Origin: Pyropia yezoensis
Lineage: Eukaryota; Rhodophyta; Bangiophyceae; Bangiales; Bangiaceae
Direction: 5' to 3'
DNA length: 64,000 nucleotides
NCBI GenBank assembly: GCA_009829735.1
Contig: CM020619.1
Location: forward strand, 31,331,751 to 31,395,750
A program made the position numbers and the translations under genes. Numbering within the stretch: position 1 is the first letter of the stretch; every line of letters starts with the position of its first letter. The notes beneath the pieces were generated by a model. It saw only the letters and a program-made list of their open reading frames with translations, ran no database searches and was not told the DNA's origin. Positions 34,690-44,389 of this stretch are shown piece after piece.

Positions 34690-34893
34690 GGGGCTGGTGA
34701 GGGGGGCCTGGGGGGGGCAGCAGTACGCGAGCATTGGCGGCAACCTCACCCTGCTGGCCAGCAGACGCGGGCTGTCGCCACGATACCAGGAGGGGCTGGT
34801 GAGGGGTGCCTGGGGAGGGCAGCAGTACGCGAGCATTGGCGGCGACCTCACCCTGCCGGCCAGCAGACGCGGGCTGACGCCACGATACCAGGA
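34690..34893. repeat. 102-bp tandem repeat, two units
   Basis: Units 34690-34791 and 34792-34893 are about 93% identical. The length is a multiple of three, and the plus strand stays open across both (ATG 34667 to 34990), giving a 34-residue repeat (GLVRGAWGGQQYASIGG...). Whether it is translated is unknown. A polyadenylation-like AATAAA lies downstream at about 35123. Confidence 0.75.
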
Positions 34894-35672
34894 GGTTGTA
34901 TCGAATAGGGGCGGGGACAGAGTCCAGGCGCTGGGCTGCCCGTTCGAGGCATCAAGTACATATGAACTGGGCGGAGAAAATCATACATAAGTTCAGATCC
35001 ACACAGTTTGCCTTCGGCCTCGCGAGGCTGCTGTTCCTTCGCGAACGCGCGCGAAGCTGTAGTTTCCCTGGTTGTGACAAGTATGCCAGTGGCGCCTTTT
35101 TTAAGAGAATGTATATATTTGAATAAAGAGCTTATGTCGCTCGTACACGAAGAGTCACAAGTCATCTGGGAGCTAGTAGAGAGCTTCGGCAACTGCGATG
35201 TGGGTACAGAAACTATTCAGATGTATCGTGTTCGATTACATACCACCTGGTATATAAACGAATGCCGATCGACCGCCCAAGCTTCATCCATGTATTGACG
35301 ATCGGTGCCGAAATTAAACGATTGATCAATAACAAGTCGAGCGTCCACGATTGACAGCCCGTGCCCCACCTCACCGTCGCCGACGTCACGCCGACGCCAC
35401 GCCGTCATCCACCACCGTGAGCATCCGCACCAGCCGCTTGTCTGGCCGCCCCTGCCCAACCCCTCTCTTTCTCCAACATCGCTTCATCTTGGGCCTTCTC
35501 GTCGTAGGATTCTCAACAACTGGCCTGCGATTTACCTCCTCGCCTTTGTCGAACCCCTCTACCTGTCGCTTCTCCTTGCTGCAGACGCCCTCCCCCCCCC
35601 TTTACCCCTCCTTTTTTCCCTTTTTTTCCAGGTTACGCCTTCCGTTTGTGAACATGCCTCCGACAACGCCGC

Positions 35673-37646
35673 GTGCTGCTGCGCGCTCTGGCTGCCGCTG
35701 CAGCTGAAGCAGCTGTGCAAGAGATATTCCCCGCGGCAACGACAGAGACACGGCACGCCGTCAGCGTGGCGGCGGCCGCCGCAGCAGCCCCAGCCGCAGT
35801 GCACTTCCAACAGAGCGCCTCACGATCTACTCCCCTCCGACCGGCAGCGTCAAGACGGCCGGCAAGACCGGCGGCATCGGGCGTTGCCGATGGGCATATC
35901 CGCAAGGGGCGGACACCCATCACCCGGGGCGACAAGATTGCGTTTATCCGTTTAGTTGATCGAGGGACGCATACGTCATTACAGGCTGCATTAGACTCCT
36001 TTCACGTTGCCATATCCCTTGAGGCGGCCCGCAGCCTTTGCAGGCCGAGAGAGCGGGCTAAGCTCCCAGCGCGGGCGCGCAGCGGCGAGCCACTGGATGC
36101 TGTGCGCCAACGTCGGTCAAGTTTTGAAGCGGTGGATGAGGCGCTGCGCGTGTGGTACGATGGCATCCAGTCCATGGCGCGCAGCGACCTTTCTGTGAAT
36201 CTGGCAGTGCTTGAGTCCAAGGCGGCCGAGAATGCAGCCGAAATGGGCGTGGCGGGCTTCATGACATCAAACGGCTTTATCCAGAAGTGGGCGCAACGAC
36301 ACCAGCTGCGAACCGTGGCACTTAGGGGCCAGGGTGGGTCGGCGATTGACGCTGCTCAAGAAGGAGCCGAAAGGATGACCGAGATACGGGAGGAGCTGTC
36401 CAACTACGACCCAGAGCAAGTCTACAATATGGACGAGACGGGGCAGCAGTTTCGGTGTCTTCCTAACCGGGCCTTCATTGCGGCGGGGCAACGACGGCGG
36501 GCCCGAGGGACCAAGGCCATGAAAGCCAAGGATCGGGTCACCCTCGTGTTGGCATGCAATGCCACGGACTCCCCTAAGATCCCCATCTCTATCATTGGGT
36601 CGGCCGCCGTGCCCTTGTGTTTTAAGCCTCCCCGACCGGCCTGCTCTCCTCCCTACTTCAGCCAAAAGTCGGCGTGGATGGATGGGGATGTGTACGACAA
36701 GTGGTTCAACACGGTGTTTGCCCCAGCTGTGCGCTCACGGACCAGCGAGCCTGCCATCCTCATTGTCGACAACTGTGGGGCGCACACGGAGTTGACGCAT
36801 CCGCAAGTTAAGATTTGCGCTCTCCCCCCAAACGTGACGGCCATCCATCAACCTCTGGATGCTGGCGTGATCGCGTGTGTCAAGCGTCGGTATAAGAAGC
36901 GCCTAATATCGCTGGACATCCGCGCGCACGAGGACAGGCAGCGGCGTGAAGCTGCAGCGCGGGTAGCCGGGCCTACCGCTGCGCCAGCACCGGTGCCAAC
37001 AAGCGGGCGCAGTGCGGCGACGGAGGCGGCGGCGGGGCCTCTCCTGCACACGGCCGCGGGGCCAGGCCCTAGCAGGCCTCCAGAAGCGGCGGGGGCAGCG
37101 GCGGCAACACTCGAGGTGACGAGGCTGGGCCCTTCGTCGGCGGGAATATGGCTGGGGGTATCAGCACCACCGGGCGGCGAGTGTGAGGCCGCCCCCGTGC
37201 CAACCGGTGCGCCGAATGCTGCAGGGCCCAATGCAAGCCCCCCACCAGCACCACCGGGCGGCGAGTGTGACGCCGCCCCCGTGCCAACCTGTGCGCCGAA
37301 TGCTGCAGGGCCCAATGCAAGCCCCCCACCAGCACCACCGGGCGGCGAGTGTGACGCCGCCCCCGTGCCAACCTGTGCGCCGAACGCTGCGGGACCCAAT
37401 GCGAGCCCCACCCTCCCCTCTGCCGCCAAGCCCTGTGCTTCGCGCGCCACTCCTGGGTCGGCCACTCCACGCGCCGCCCCCGGGCCGACGGGTGCGCCGA
37501 TTGCTATGGAACCCAACACAAGCTCCCCCCCTCCCCCCGCCGCGCCGGGATCTATTGAAGCGTTTTCGTTCAACTTGATTTCGGTTGACGGTTTGCCGTC
37601 GCCTACGCCGGCTGACATTGCTTTGGCTTCCAGAACTAATGTGTGA
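35673..37646 (+). CDS. pogo/Tigger-type DDE transposase with repeat tail
   Basis: A 657-codon open frame. It has an N-terminal Ala-rich stretch, a helix-turn-helix region (TRGDKIAFIRLVDRG onward), a CENP-B/Tc5-type second helix-turn-helix (FEAVDEALRVWYDGI to FIQKWAQRHQL), and a catalytic core: YNMDETG with Asp 254, ILIVDNCGAH with Asp 366 and HQPLDAGVI with Asp 396. The 29 residues between the second and third Asp fit the pogo group (DD29/30D). All three acidic residues are present, so cut-and-paste activity is possible. The C-terminal 230 residues are Pro/Ala-rich and include three 28-residue repeats. The frame begins at a GTG after a stop. An upstream exon is likely: a long pyrimidine tract ending in CAG lies at about 35600-35631, and ATG 35654 is in another frame. 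No terminal inverted repeats were found, so a domesticated copy is also possible. Confidence 0.8.
   Translation: MLLRALAAAAAEAAVQEIFPAATTETRHAVSVAAAAAAAPAAVHFQQSASRSTPLRPAASRRPARPAASGVADGHIRKGRTPITRGDKIAFIRLVDRGTHTSLQAALDSFHVAISLEAARSLCRPRERAKLPARARSGEPLDAVRQRRSSFEAVDEALRVWYDGIQSMARSDLSVNLAVLESKAAENAAEMGVAGFMTSNGFIQKWAQRHQLRTVALRGQGGSAIDAAQEGAERMTEIREELSNYDPEQVYNMDETGQQFRCLPNRAFIAAGQRRRARGTKAMKAKDRVTLVLACNATDSPKIPISIIGSAAVPLCFKPPRPACSPPYFSQKSAWMDGDVYDKWFNTVFAPAVRSRTSEPAILIVDNCGAHTELTHPQVKICALPPNVTAIHQPLDAGVIACVKRRYKKRLISLDIRAHEDRQRREAAARVAGPTAAPAPVPTSGRSAATEAAAGPLLHTAAGPGPSRPPEAAGAAAATLEVTRLGPSSAGIWLGVSAPPGGECEAAPVPTGAPNAAGPNASPPPAPPGGECDAAPVPTCAPNAAGPNASPPPAPPGGECDAAPVPTCAPNAAGPNASPTLPSAAKPCASRATPGSATPRAAPGPTGAPIAMEPNTSSPPPPAAPGSIEAFSFNLISVDGLPSPTPADIALASRTNV
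37163..37414 (+). repeat. 84-bp tandem repeat, three units, inside the pogo-like gene
   Basis: Units start at 37163, 37247 and 37331. Each encodes 28 residues of the form PPGGEC(E/D)AAPVPT(G/C)APNAAGPNAS. Units 2 and 3 are the closest. The frame is preserved through all three. Confidence 0.9.
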
Positions 37647-37809
37647 GTAGCCCCCCCAAGCACCGCCCCGGCTGAGTCAACGAGGCGCAGGCGCTAACGG
37701 GCGCCGACCCCGAGGCAAATCCTGGGAGTTCGCGACGGGGCTTCAGTCCACCTGCAAGACGTGGCCGAGCTTATCCTCGAGGAGTGAGCTGCGATGACGA
37801 CGGCCACAA

Positions 37810-38091
37810 TTGCCCATTGCTGTGCCAAGGCGCATTCTGCCGCTTGGCATGGAGGCGCGCCTCTTGACTGACCTTCGAGATTACCGTGCCGCCGTCCAGC
37901 CTATTGGCGAGGACGTATGTGAGCTATTGTCTGCTGTGGCGCAGAACTGCTTTGGCGCGAGTGACAGGGCTGAGCAAAAGCTGGCTGTGGATGGATGGCT
38001 GGGTATCGAGGAGGACCCAGACGCAATCGAGAACACAGTGGACCAAGAGCGTCGAGCGCAACCCGCCGATGTAGACGAGGCGAGCGAATAA
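37810..38091 (+). CDS. Possible 3' exon or small gene after the pogo-like transposase
   Basis: The frame encodes about 93 residues, acidic and Leu-rich (LPLGMEARLLTDLRDYRAAV, CELLSAVAQNCFGAS, AEQKLAVDGWLGIEEDPDAIEN). An AATAAAA motif follows at 38088-38094. The preceding transposase frame ends within a good 5' splice-site sequence (GTGAGT, about 37643), so this may be its last exon. Other pogo/jerky transposases end in a helical acidic tail, which would fit. Confidence 0.4.
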   Translation: MPIAVPRRILPLGMEARLLTDLRDYRAAVQPIGEDVCELLSAVAQNCFGASDRAEQKLAVDGWLGIEEDPDAIENTVDQERRAQPADVDEASE

Positions 38092-38099
38092 AAATTGTA

Positions 38100-39412
38100 T
38101 CATTATGAGCTGCTCTTCTGGTTTGGTCGTGAAGCGCTCCGGTGATTCATGCTGTGATGTCTTGCGGTCTGAGGCGCAGAGGGCAGGCGGCAGTCCAGCT
38201 CGACAGTGAACGATCGCGCGACGCCGTCAAACGATCGACAATCGTTCCAAACTGGGGCGAATTTATCAGGGGCCAAAGGCGGCTAGCACCGCCGACTTGG
38301 TGGGCTACTTCATGGCGCACCCCCGTATATAGTCGAATAATGCCTGTACCAAACATGGGCAAAATGTGGGTCAGCGACCCACGTGGAGGTACCCACATTT
38401 GGACCTACGTCGAGCTTCGGCACATCCGCAATAATGGGTCGGGCCCTTGCCTCAATCTTGCTGACTGGAAATGCCCACTTATTGGGGCCCGCCCTTTTGC
38501 CCCCTGGCAATTGGCGAATGGGACTGACAGAGTGGCCTATGGCGCAGTTTACGCGCACCTGGGGCCTGCAGAGGAAGCTTGAAGCGTCAGCGGGAAGCAC
38601 CGTGCGAGGGGATGTTTGGGAACGGCCGAGTGGTGCCGCTCTTGCAGGCCCCGCGTGACCCTCGGGTGTCCGTGGGATAAAGGGGATGCCCAAGTCGCCC
38701 CACGTGGCGACCCACGCCCTGCGGCGGCATGGGCATGGCCGCTGCCTCAGCAGGAGGCGCTGGGAGAGAGAGGCTCTAGTCGGCAGGCGGGCGAAGGACG
38801 GGGGGCGGGGGAAGGAAGGGGAGCAAGCAAGAACGGGAGGAGGGATTGGGAACGCAGGATGACGTGGGAAAGTAGCGGAAGGTGCAGGGGAAGGGTAAGT
38901 AGGCATCGTGTCCATTCCGTGGGCGTCGAACAGAACGTACGACCAGGCGCGGCGTGCGGGGAAGCCGATGTTGGCGGCAGAAGCAAGGGCGAACGGGACA
39001 CAGGCCGCGTGCTGGCTCGCAGCGGTTCATCCCGCCATGCGTGGGCGGGCAGCCCGGCGTGCTTGGGCAGGCAGCCCGCCGTGCGTGGGCAGGCAGCCCG
39101 CTGGGCTTCTGCGGGCCGGCGCCGGGGCACACGCCCTGCGTTGGCCAGCGGCGTAACCGCCGCTCGCTGGCCTCTGTCGGCTCCCAAGTATCAGCGTGTC
39201 AGCGAGAGCCCTTAAAACTAAATGCGACATATTGCGGCGCGAAGCGCTCGCGGGATGCTCTCTCCAACCGGTACCTGACAAGGGAACGGAGGGGTGGAGA
39301 GCCATTTATGGGTCATCCGATGTGGGTCGGAGGCCTAACGTCGCAGAGACGTGTTCCCGACCCACGCCACCGACCCACATTTGACATGCCAAAGCTCTCT
39401 AGTGTCTCGTCG
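38100..39412. other. Stretch without a supported gene, flanked by related hairpins
   Basis: A hairpin AAATGTGGGT/ACCCACATTT lies at 38362-38371 and 38391-38400, and another, ATGTGGGTCGG/CCGACCCACAT, at 39320-39330 and 39370-39380. The shared ATGTGGGT core suggests the two ends of a 1.04-kb non-autonomous element, but no target duplication was found. A 22-bp tandem repeat lies at 39039-39104. Frames here (for example 38616-39215) have no domain. Confidence 0.35.
39039..39104. repeat. 22-bp tandem repeat, three units
   Basis: Units start at 39039, 39061 and 39083, each close to GCGTGGGCAGGCAGCCCGCC followed by GT. Confidence 0.8.
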
Positions 39413-41400
39413 TCTCGTCGACTCGTGTTTTTGTCGCGGCGCCGCCGCATGGGTAACTCCTGTACAAGCTCGTTGTGAACCACTTTTCTAGGCTTGTGAA
39501 GTAGAATAAGAGGACCCCAGTCACCCTGATTGGGGACGTACTTGGCGTTACGTACTGTCTCGTCGAAAGTACGCTTATTGCGCCTCTGCGCCCTGTCCAT
39601 CTGAGCCCTGACTTTCGGGATGAGGGTCTCAAGCCTAGCAGCAGACTCCACCTCACTCTCAGTAGGAGTAGGCTTCTTGCCACTGGTCTCCCCAGTTGGG
39701 AGCGGCCGCCGTACAGGAATAGACCGCACGCGGCGCGGAGTCACAAATGAAAGGGGCGCTTCCCCCGTAGAAGAGTGATCCTGCGGGTTGTAGGCCGTAG
39801 TCAAGGTAAAATGTATTCGTACCATATTTCCACGTGCTCACTCACACAGTAGTGCACCCGCCTAACAATAGGATTGTTGAAGCACTCCACCTGCCCATTA
39901 GCTTGTGGGTGGTAGGGGGCGGCAAAGTTTGCTCTTACCCCCTCGATATCCATCGATAACGCGGCAAAGGGCTCCTTGGCCGGGAACAGAAGCATAGCCG
40001 TAGTAGACCACAGCTCCATCACGCGGTTCTGTGCTCAACTTTTGCATGCAGCCACTCAACTTTAGATGTCCACCACTATTGAGGGCCAGAAGTACCTTGT
40101 CCTCAGGGTCTGCTAAGGTCTACTAGACTCCATGTGTCCACCGTTAGGAGCGTAGCGCTTCCGCTCAAGGACACTCTCCTTGAGGGATGAGGTGACAACA
40201 ACTTGTTCAGTCCCCTGGATCGCCCCTATCGTCAAGAGGAGGCTATCGTCTCCGACGAAGAATCGCATCTTAGCCAACGCGTCGAGCGGATCCCTTTGCG
40301 ACTTGCGGAAGGCATCTTCAGCCTGGGTCCTCACCACTACTCCACCGTCAGGGACAACTACTTCTTGCTCCCTGCCGCCTCGGGGCTCAACACGTGCCCC
40401 GAGCGCGTGCCTACTCCGGCCTGTCCAATACTCCTCGGAACATAACTGACACGAACTGCGGTCCAGTCTCTGACAAAGATCTGTGAGGGGTGCTACACGC
40501 AGTAAGGCAGTGCGGGACGTCTCCACGCACCACTTGTGCATACAGAAACCCATCCACATGTGTCACTTTCATAAGAGCCAGAAGTTCCTGGTCCTCAGTA
40601 TCTGGTATAGTGCACTAGACCCGAAAAAATAACACCCAGGAGGCGTTGCGCTCCCGTTCTAAGATACTTTCCTTGAGGGTGGTGGGGATAACTACTTGTT
40701 ACGACCCCTATCACAGGCTCGAGCCCATCACAGACGAGTAAAAGTCCGCCGTCCTCCACCCGCTCAGTTGGCGATGGCTCTACGCCGAAGTTGAATCCAA
40801 CCCGAGTGGATCTCGCTCGAGCAATCCTCTCACCTGGGGACGTTCCCTTTGATTGTACCACCCGGTGGCCGAAGTGCGAACCACCGGTCCGAGGAGGACC
40901 CTCACAGTAGCACCCGACTTTGTCGGGGTGGCATACCGCCCGCACCGATACCCACGGCCCTGCTGGCTGGAGTGCCTCTAGCACGTCCACGACCCCGGGA
41001 ACATCCTGTGTCTTGCCAGTATTCAATGGCGCAGGAGTAAAGTTGTCACCGGAGAGTTTCCCGAACGTCGGGGGGTCCGATCCAGCCGTGTTGGCAGAGG
41101 ACCCTCACGTTGCGAGCCAAAGAAGGAGACGAAAGTGCGTTCTACTTCCGGGCGCCCCCGGCGGTAAAATATATATCCGTCCACTGCTGGGTCACCATAT
41201 GTGACAAAACCCGCTTACAGTAACCTCCACCAAGTTTTTGGCAACGGTGAGGGTGCCTCTCGTAACGTTGAGAACCGCAAGAAGTGCAAGTCGTACACAC
41301 GCTATCCCTTTTGTGGGGGAATCCCCCCCCGCAGAAACAAGAAGATGGTGTGTGGGCCAACAGTTATTTGGTCGGGACAGACAACCTGTTGCTGAGTGAC
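39413..41400 (-). mobile_element. Fragment of a family A Ty3/gypsy element
   Basis: Reading leftwards it has a piece of the family A LTR (about 41205-41400), a leader, a gag-like part (about 40600-41110, compare GHRVV.S.GTS.GER and EPSPT of A2) and integrase parts (about 39413-40560, including YHPQ.NGQVE). It is diverged from A1 and A2 and heavily broken, and much of the family's length is not represented. Clearly an old copy. Confidence 0.8.
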
Positions 41401-41830
41401 CGCGTACGTTATGGGGAGGCGCTTGGAGAGCGGCCGCTTACTGTCGGGAGTACGTACCTGTTCGTGGTGGCCGTAGGATGTTGGAAGCCGCATGCTAGCT
41501 GGAGTTGATGCTGATGAGGAGATCCTGTCGCATTGAAGAGAGCCTCGGGCACAATCTTGACCTGTGCTGCGCAGAAGGTGTTGAGGAAAGGGGCCTCCCG
41601 CTTTCAATGCATATGTGCCCTATTCAGCAGAAGCGACATGGTTTGAAAAAAGGCTCGTGCGAACGGGCCGCCTGATGACTGCCATGCGTTGCTGCAGCTG
41701 CAGGACCCTCTTCCTACATTGTGTGCCGGTGTCGCGTGCATGATGCCGCATGGTTCTTGAGCGCTGTCCTGCGACTAGATCCAGCTGAATTCCGCTTAGG
41801 CGTGCTACCTCCATCCCTCTCACGCTCGCG
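41401..41830. other. No gene seen
   Basis: Short frames on both strands only. No repeats recognised. Confidence 0.4.
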
Positions 41831-42684
41831 GTGCCCCGCTACTTGTCACAGCGAGACGCCGACCGCTCGTTGAGACGGCGCAAGGGAGCCAAGAATGACA
41901 TCGGTCGACCGCAAGTGGGCGTCTTGCATATCCCTGCCCCGCTGGTGGCCCGCGGACATCGAGCGAACTTCTCTAATCCTCGCCGAGTTCCTGTACGAGC
42001 TTTAGCACGTCTGGCCGGCGCCGACGTGGCCCAGATTGTTTTCTCCCCAACTCTGCCATTGCCAAAGGGCGTGCCCTCTGCCGCACATGCAATGCCCCCC
42101 TCTGCGGAACGGGCAACTGCTACAGAGATCACATTGAATGATGCGGGGCAGCCTGGCCTCGGACCTGTGCTACCTGCCGCGCCTACTTCCACGCCGACAA
42201 GTGTGGACTCCTTTTCTTATGCAGTACCCACGGGCACCGCACTTGCGGATGCCGCTGATTTGGCGTCTCAGTACTTCCCGCGCGACGATTCTCGCGGTGC
42301 TTTGCTCACGGGAACTCCCGCAGAGACGACGGCGAATGGAAGAGAAGCGCGTGCTGCCCCCGGTGCCGGGCATCTCGCGGCCTTGATGGAACAACAGACG
42401 TGGGCGGGTGAAGGCTGTATGAGACGTCGCCTGCCTTCTCACGACACCCACCTGTCGCCATCGTATCGCCTGCCGTAACGAGCGTGGTGGTGCTCCCTGA
42501 CATGCGACCAGTGCCCTCATGGGCTGCCTCCGTGGTTACATCTGGCCCGTCAAACGACGAGATACTGCCATTTGTTCCAGCAACGAGAGTGTTTGATGCA
42601 TACCCCATCCTAACAGATGTGGTGAACGGCGCTGTGCTCTTTGTCGTCCCAGTGGAGCTGACAGCTGTTGATTCCGCGATGTAA
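41831..42684 (+). CDS. Unrecognised protein-coding stretch, possibly 5' part of the gene split by A2
   Basis: Two adjoining open stretches (41831-42478 and 42484-42684, different frames) encode ordinary, mixed-composition protein, for example VGVLHIPAPLVARGHRANF, VRALARLAGADVAQIVFS and VFDAYPILTDVVNGAVLFVV. There is no in-frame ATG at the left edge, so an upstream exon or decay is likely. The change of frame near 42480 coincides with GTAACG, which could be a splice donor. No family is recognised. It may belong with 42831-43801 as one gene. Confidence 0.35.
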
Positions 42685-42830
42685 GGCCCGAATGTAGACA
42701 GCGTTCACCCTGATAGATCGGCAGAACAGATGCCAGATCCGCGCCCGACCTTTCGCGCTGCTGCGAGCGTTGAGACGCTTCTAGCGGTGCCTGCAGACAG
42801 GCGCGTGATGTTACGGAGGACCTGACTGGC

Positions 42831-43801
42831 TTGCCAGGAAACACCGTACCTTCTTCACCCGCCGCACGGCGAACGAGAGGTGCGACCAGGCCGTTGCCAG
42901 CAGTAGCGGGCAATGACCCTCTGGCAGTTGGCCCTACTGGCGGCGATCGTGCTCAAGCCTTGCCGCCTGGCCCACCGAGGCACGATGCACTTGCTCGCGC
43001 AGGAGCTCAGCAAGCGCTAAGCGCTCGCTCAGTCCTGCCTTCTTCTTCGGGCGGCAATCTTGATGGACACAGTCCTCGAATCATATCGGTGCGCGTGTCG
43101 TCACCCTCACTCGGCCATTCGACAGGGCCTGTCGATGCGATATCGTCGCATCACGCAAGGCGGGCTTCTGAAGGTACACGCTTGAGGGCTACCGCGCCGC
43201 GTGACGACGGTGGGGACGGCCCAAGAGGCGATTCTTTGCCACTGTCAACGGCGGACGACGGCATGGACACTCTTGTCTTGGCGCAGGTGGAGGCCACCAA
43301 CGCCGGAACGCAGCAGGCGCTGTTGCACAGCGACGAGAACGACATCATCGGCGGCTCTCTCGCTACCGGATCGCCGGAGGGTGGAGATCTGTCTCAGGCA
43401 GACGACGATGAGAAGGGCTCATCCGACGATGGAAGAGTCGCTCCAAGCGCTCGGGAGAATGCGGGTACAATGCCACCCTCCTCGGGCTGCCCCGGCCATG
43501 AGCCTGTCGCGGTAACCCAAGAAATGAATGGCGTGTACGCGTTGCGAGCTCTCGTCCAGCAGCCGATTGTCACTCTGTTGCGCACGCTGTTCACCGTCGG
43601 AGCAACGAGCGACAAAAGCATAAAGGTGTTTCTTGGGGTTGCGCGCTTCCTGCTGGCCTTTTCGCACCTGGTCGGCATCTCGTCTATCTCTGCAAGCTCC
43701 AACTTCTATGCATCGCTTCAGAAGGCGTTCGATAAGCCCGCGACTGTGAAATACTTCTTGGAGGTTACGTTCCAAAGCGGTTATCAAGGACTTCACGTCG
43801 G
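42831..43801 (+). pseudogene. Unrecognised gene interrupted by element A2, left part
   Basis: The frame is open through at least 42831-43801. Its N-terminal 200 residues are Ser/Gly/Pro/Asp-rich and likely disordered. They are followed by a folded-looking segment (NGVYALRALVQQPIVTLLRTL, SIKVFLGVARFLLAFSHLVGI, NFYASLQKAFDKPATVKYF). No family is recognised. The retrotransposon A2 sits directly after GTCGG at 43797-43801. Beyond it the same five bases recur (53170-53174) and the frame continues in phase to a stop at 53298. The insertion therefore hit coding sequence, and the present copy cannot make the full protein unless the element is spliced out. Confidence 0.5.
43797..43801. repeat. Target site duplication of A2, left copy (GTCGG)
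   Basis: GTCGG here and at 53170-53174 flank the element exactly at its TG...CA borders. Confidence 0.9.
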
Positions 43802-44269
43802 TGCGGCATTATTGACCCCCAGGGAGGGGGGCAACACGTGCCATGCAAGGGGCGGCAGGCCACTAGCCTGACCCGTTCCTCCCCCTGCATTTGGCTCCAT
43901 ATTCCTTAAGTTAGTGATAGTTAGCTTAGTAGTAAATCCAACGTGGCTTAGAGGGTTTTCTGCATTTATCTTCTTGAATTTTCGTGTGGCCCGGTGGGCA
44001 GGTGCTGGGGTAGGAGATCCTGAGTGGCGAGATTCTGAGGGGACCCTGAGGGGGCAAGGGGAGGGACAGCGGGGCTTCGCCTTGCTTCCCCGTCCCGACC
44101 AAGAAACTGTAGGCCCACACACCATCTTCTTGTTTGTCAGTGGGGGGATTGCCCCACAACAGGGACAGAGTGTGTGCGACTTGCACTTCTTCCGGTTCCC
44201 CCAACACGGGAGGCAGCCCTTGCGCGCCGCCCCAATTTGGGTGTTGCGTGTGCGAGTGGTTTTCCCTCA
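43802..44269 (+). repeat. 5' LTR of A2 (468 bp)
   Basis: Its start is the base after the GTCGG target duplication and its end is two bases before the primer site. About 90% identical by eye to the 3' LTR. Confidence 0.9.
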
Positions 44270-44271
44270 TT

Positions 44272-44289
44272 TGGTGGAGCGGCAGGGGA
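44272..44289 (+). other. Primer binding site of A2
   Basis: TGGTGGAGCGGCAGGGGA, two bases after the LTR, identical to that of A1. Confidence 0.85.
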
Positions 44290-44307
44290 CAGAGGTAAAC
44301 TTCACCT

Positions 44308-44321
44308 CCGGGTGCACCCGG
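44308..44321 (+). other. Leader palindrome of A2
   Basis: CCGGGTGCACCCGG, a perfect 14-bp palindrome between primer site and gag, present at the same place in A1 (5752-5765). It could be a genomic-RNA dimerisation site of the kind known from retroviral leaders; this is inference. Confidence 0.5.
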
Positions 44322-44389
44322 GTGTAGGGGGCCTTTTCTCTTAGAGGAACGGTGGACTTGCACCGTGTCATACGGACCGTTAGCCAACA

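Noticed and set aside
35300-38300. Terminal inverted repeats of the pogo-like element
   Set aside because: Short matches around ACGATTG and ACGATCG on both sides are too weak and not placed at TA sites.
42831-43801. Gene split by A2 as a tyrosine recombinase or Crypton
   Set aside because: No R-H-x-x-R or Tyr motif could be found in the visible parts.
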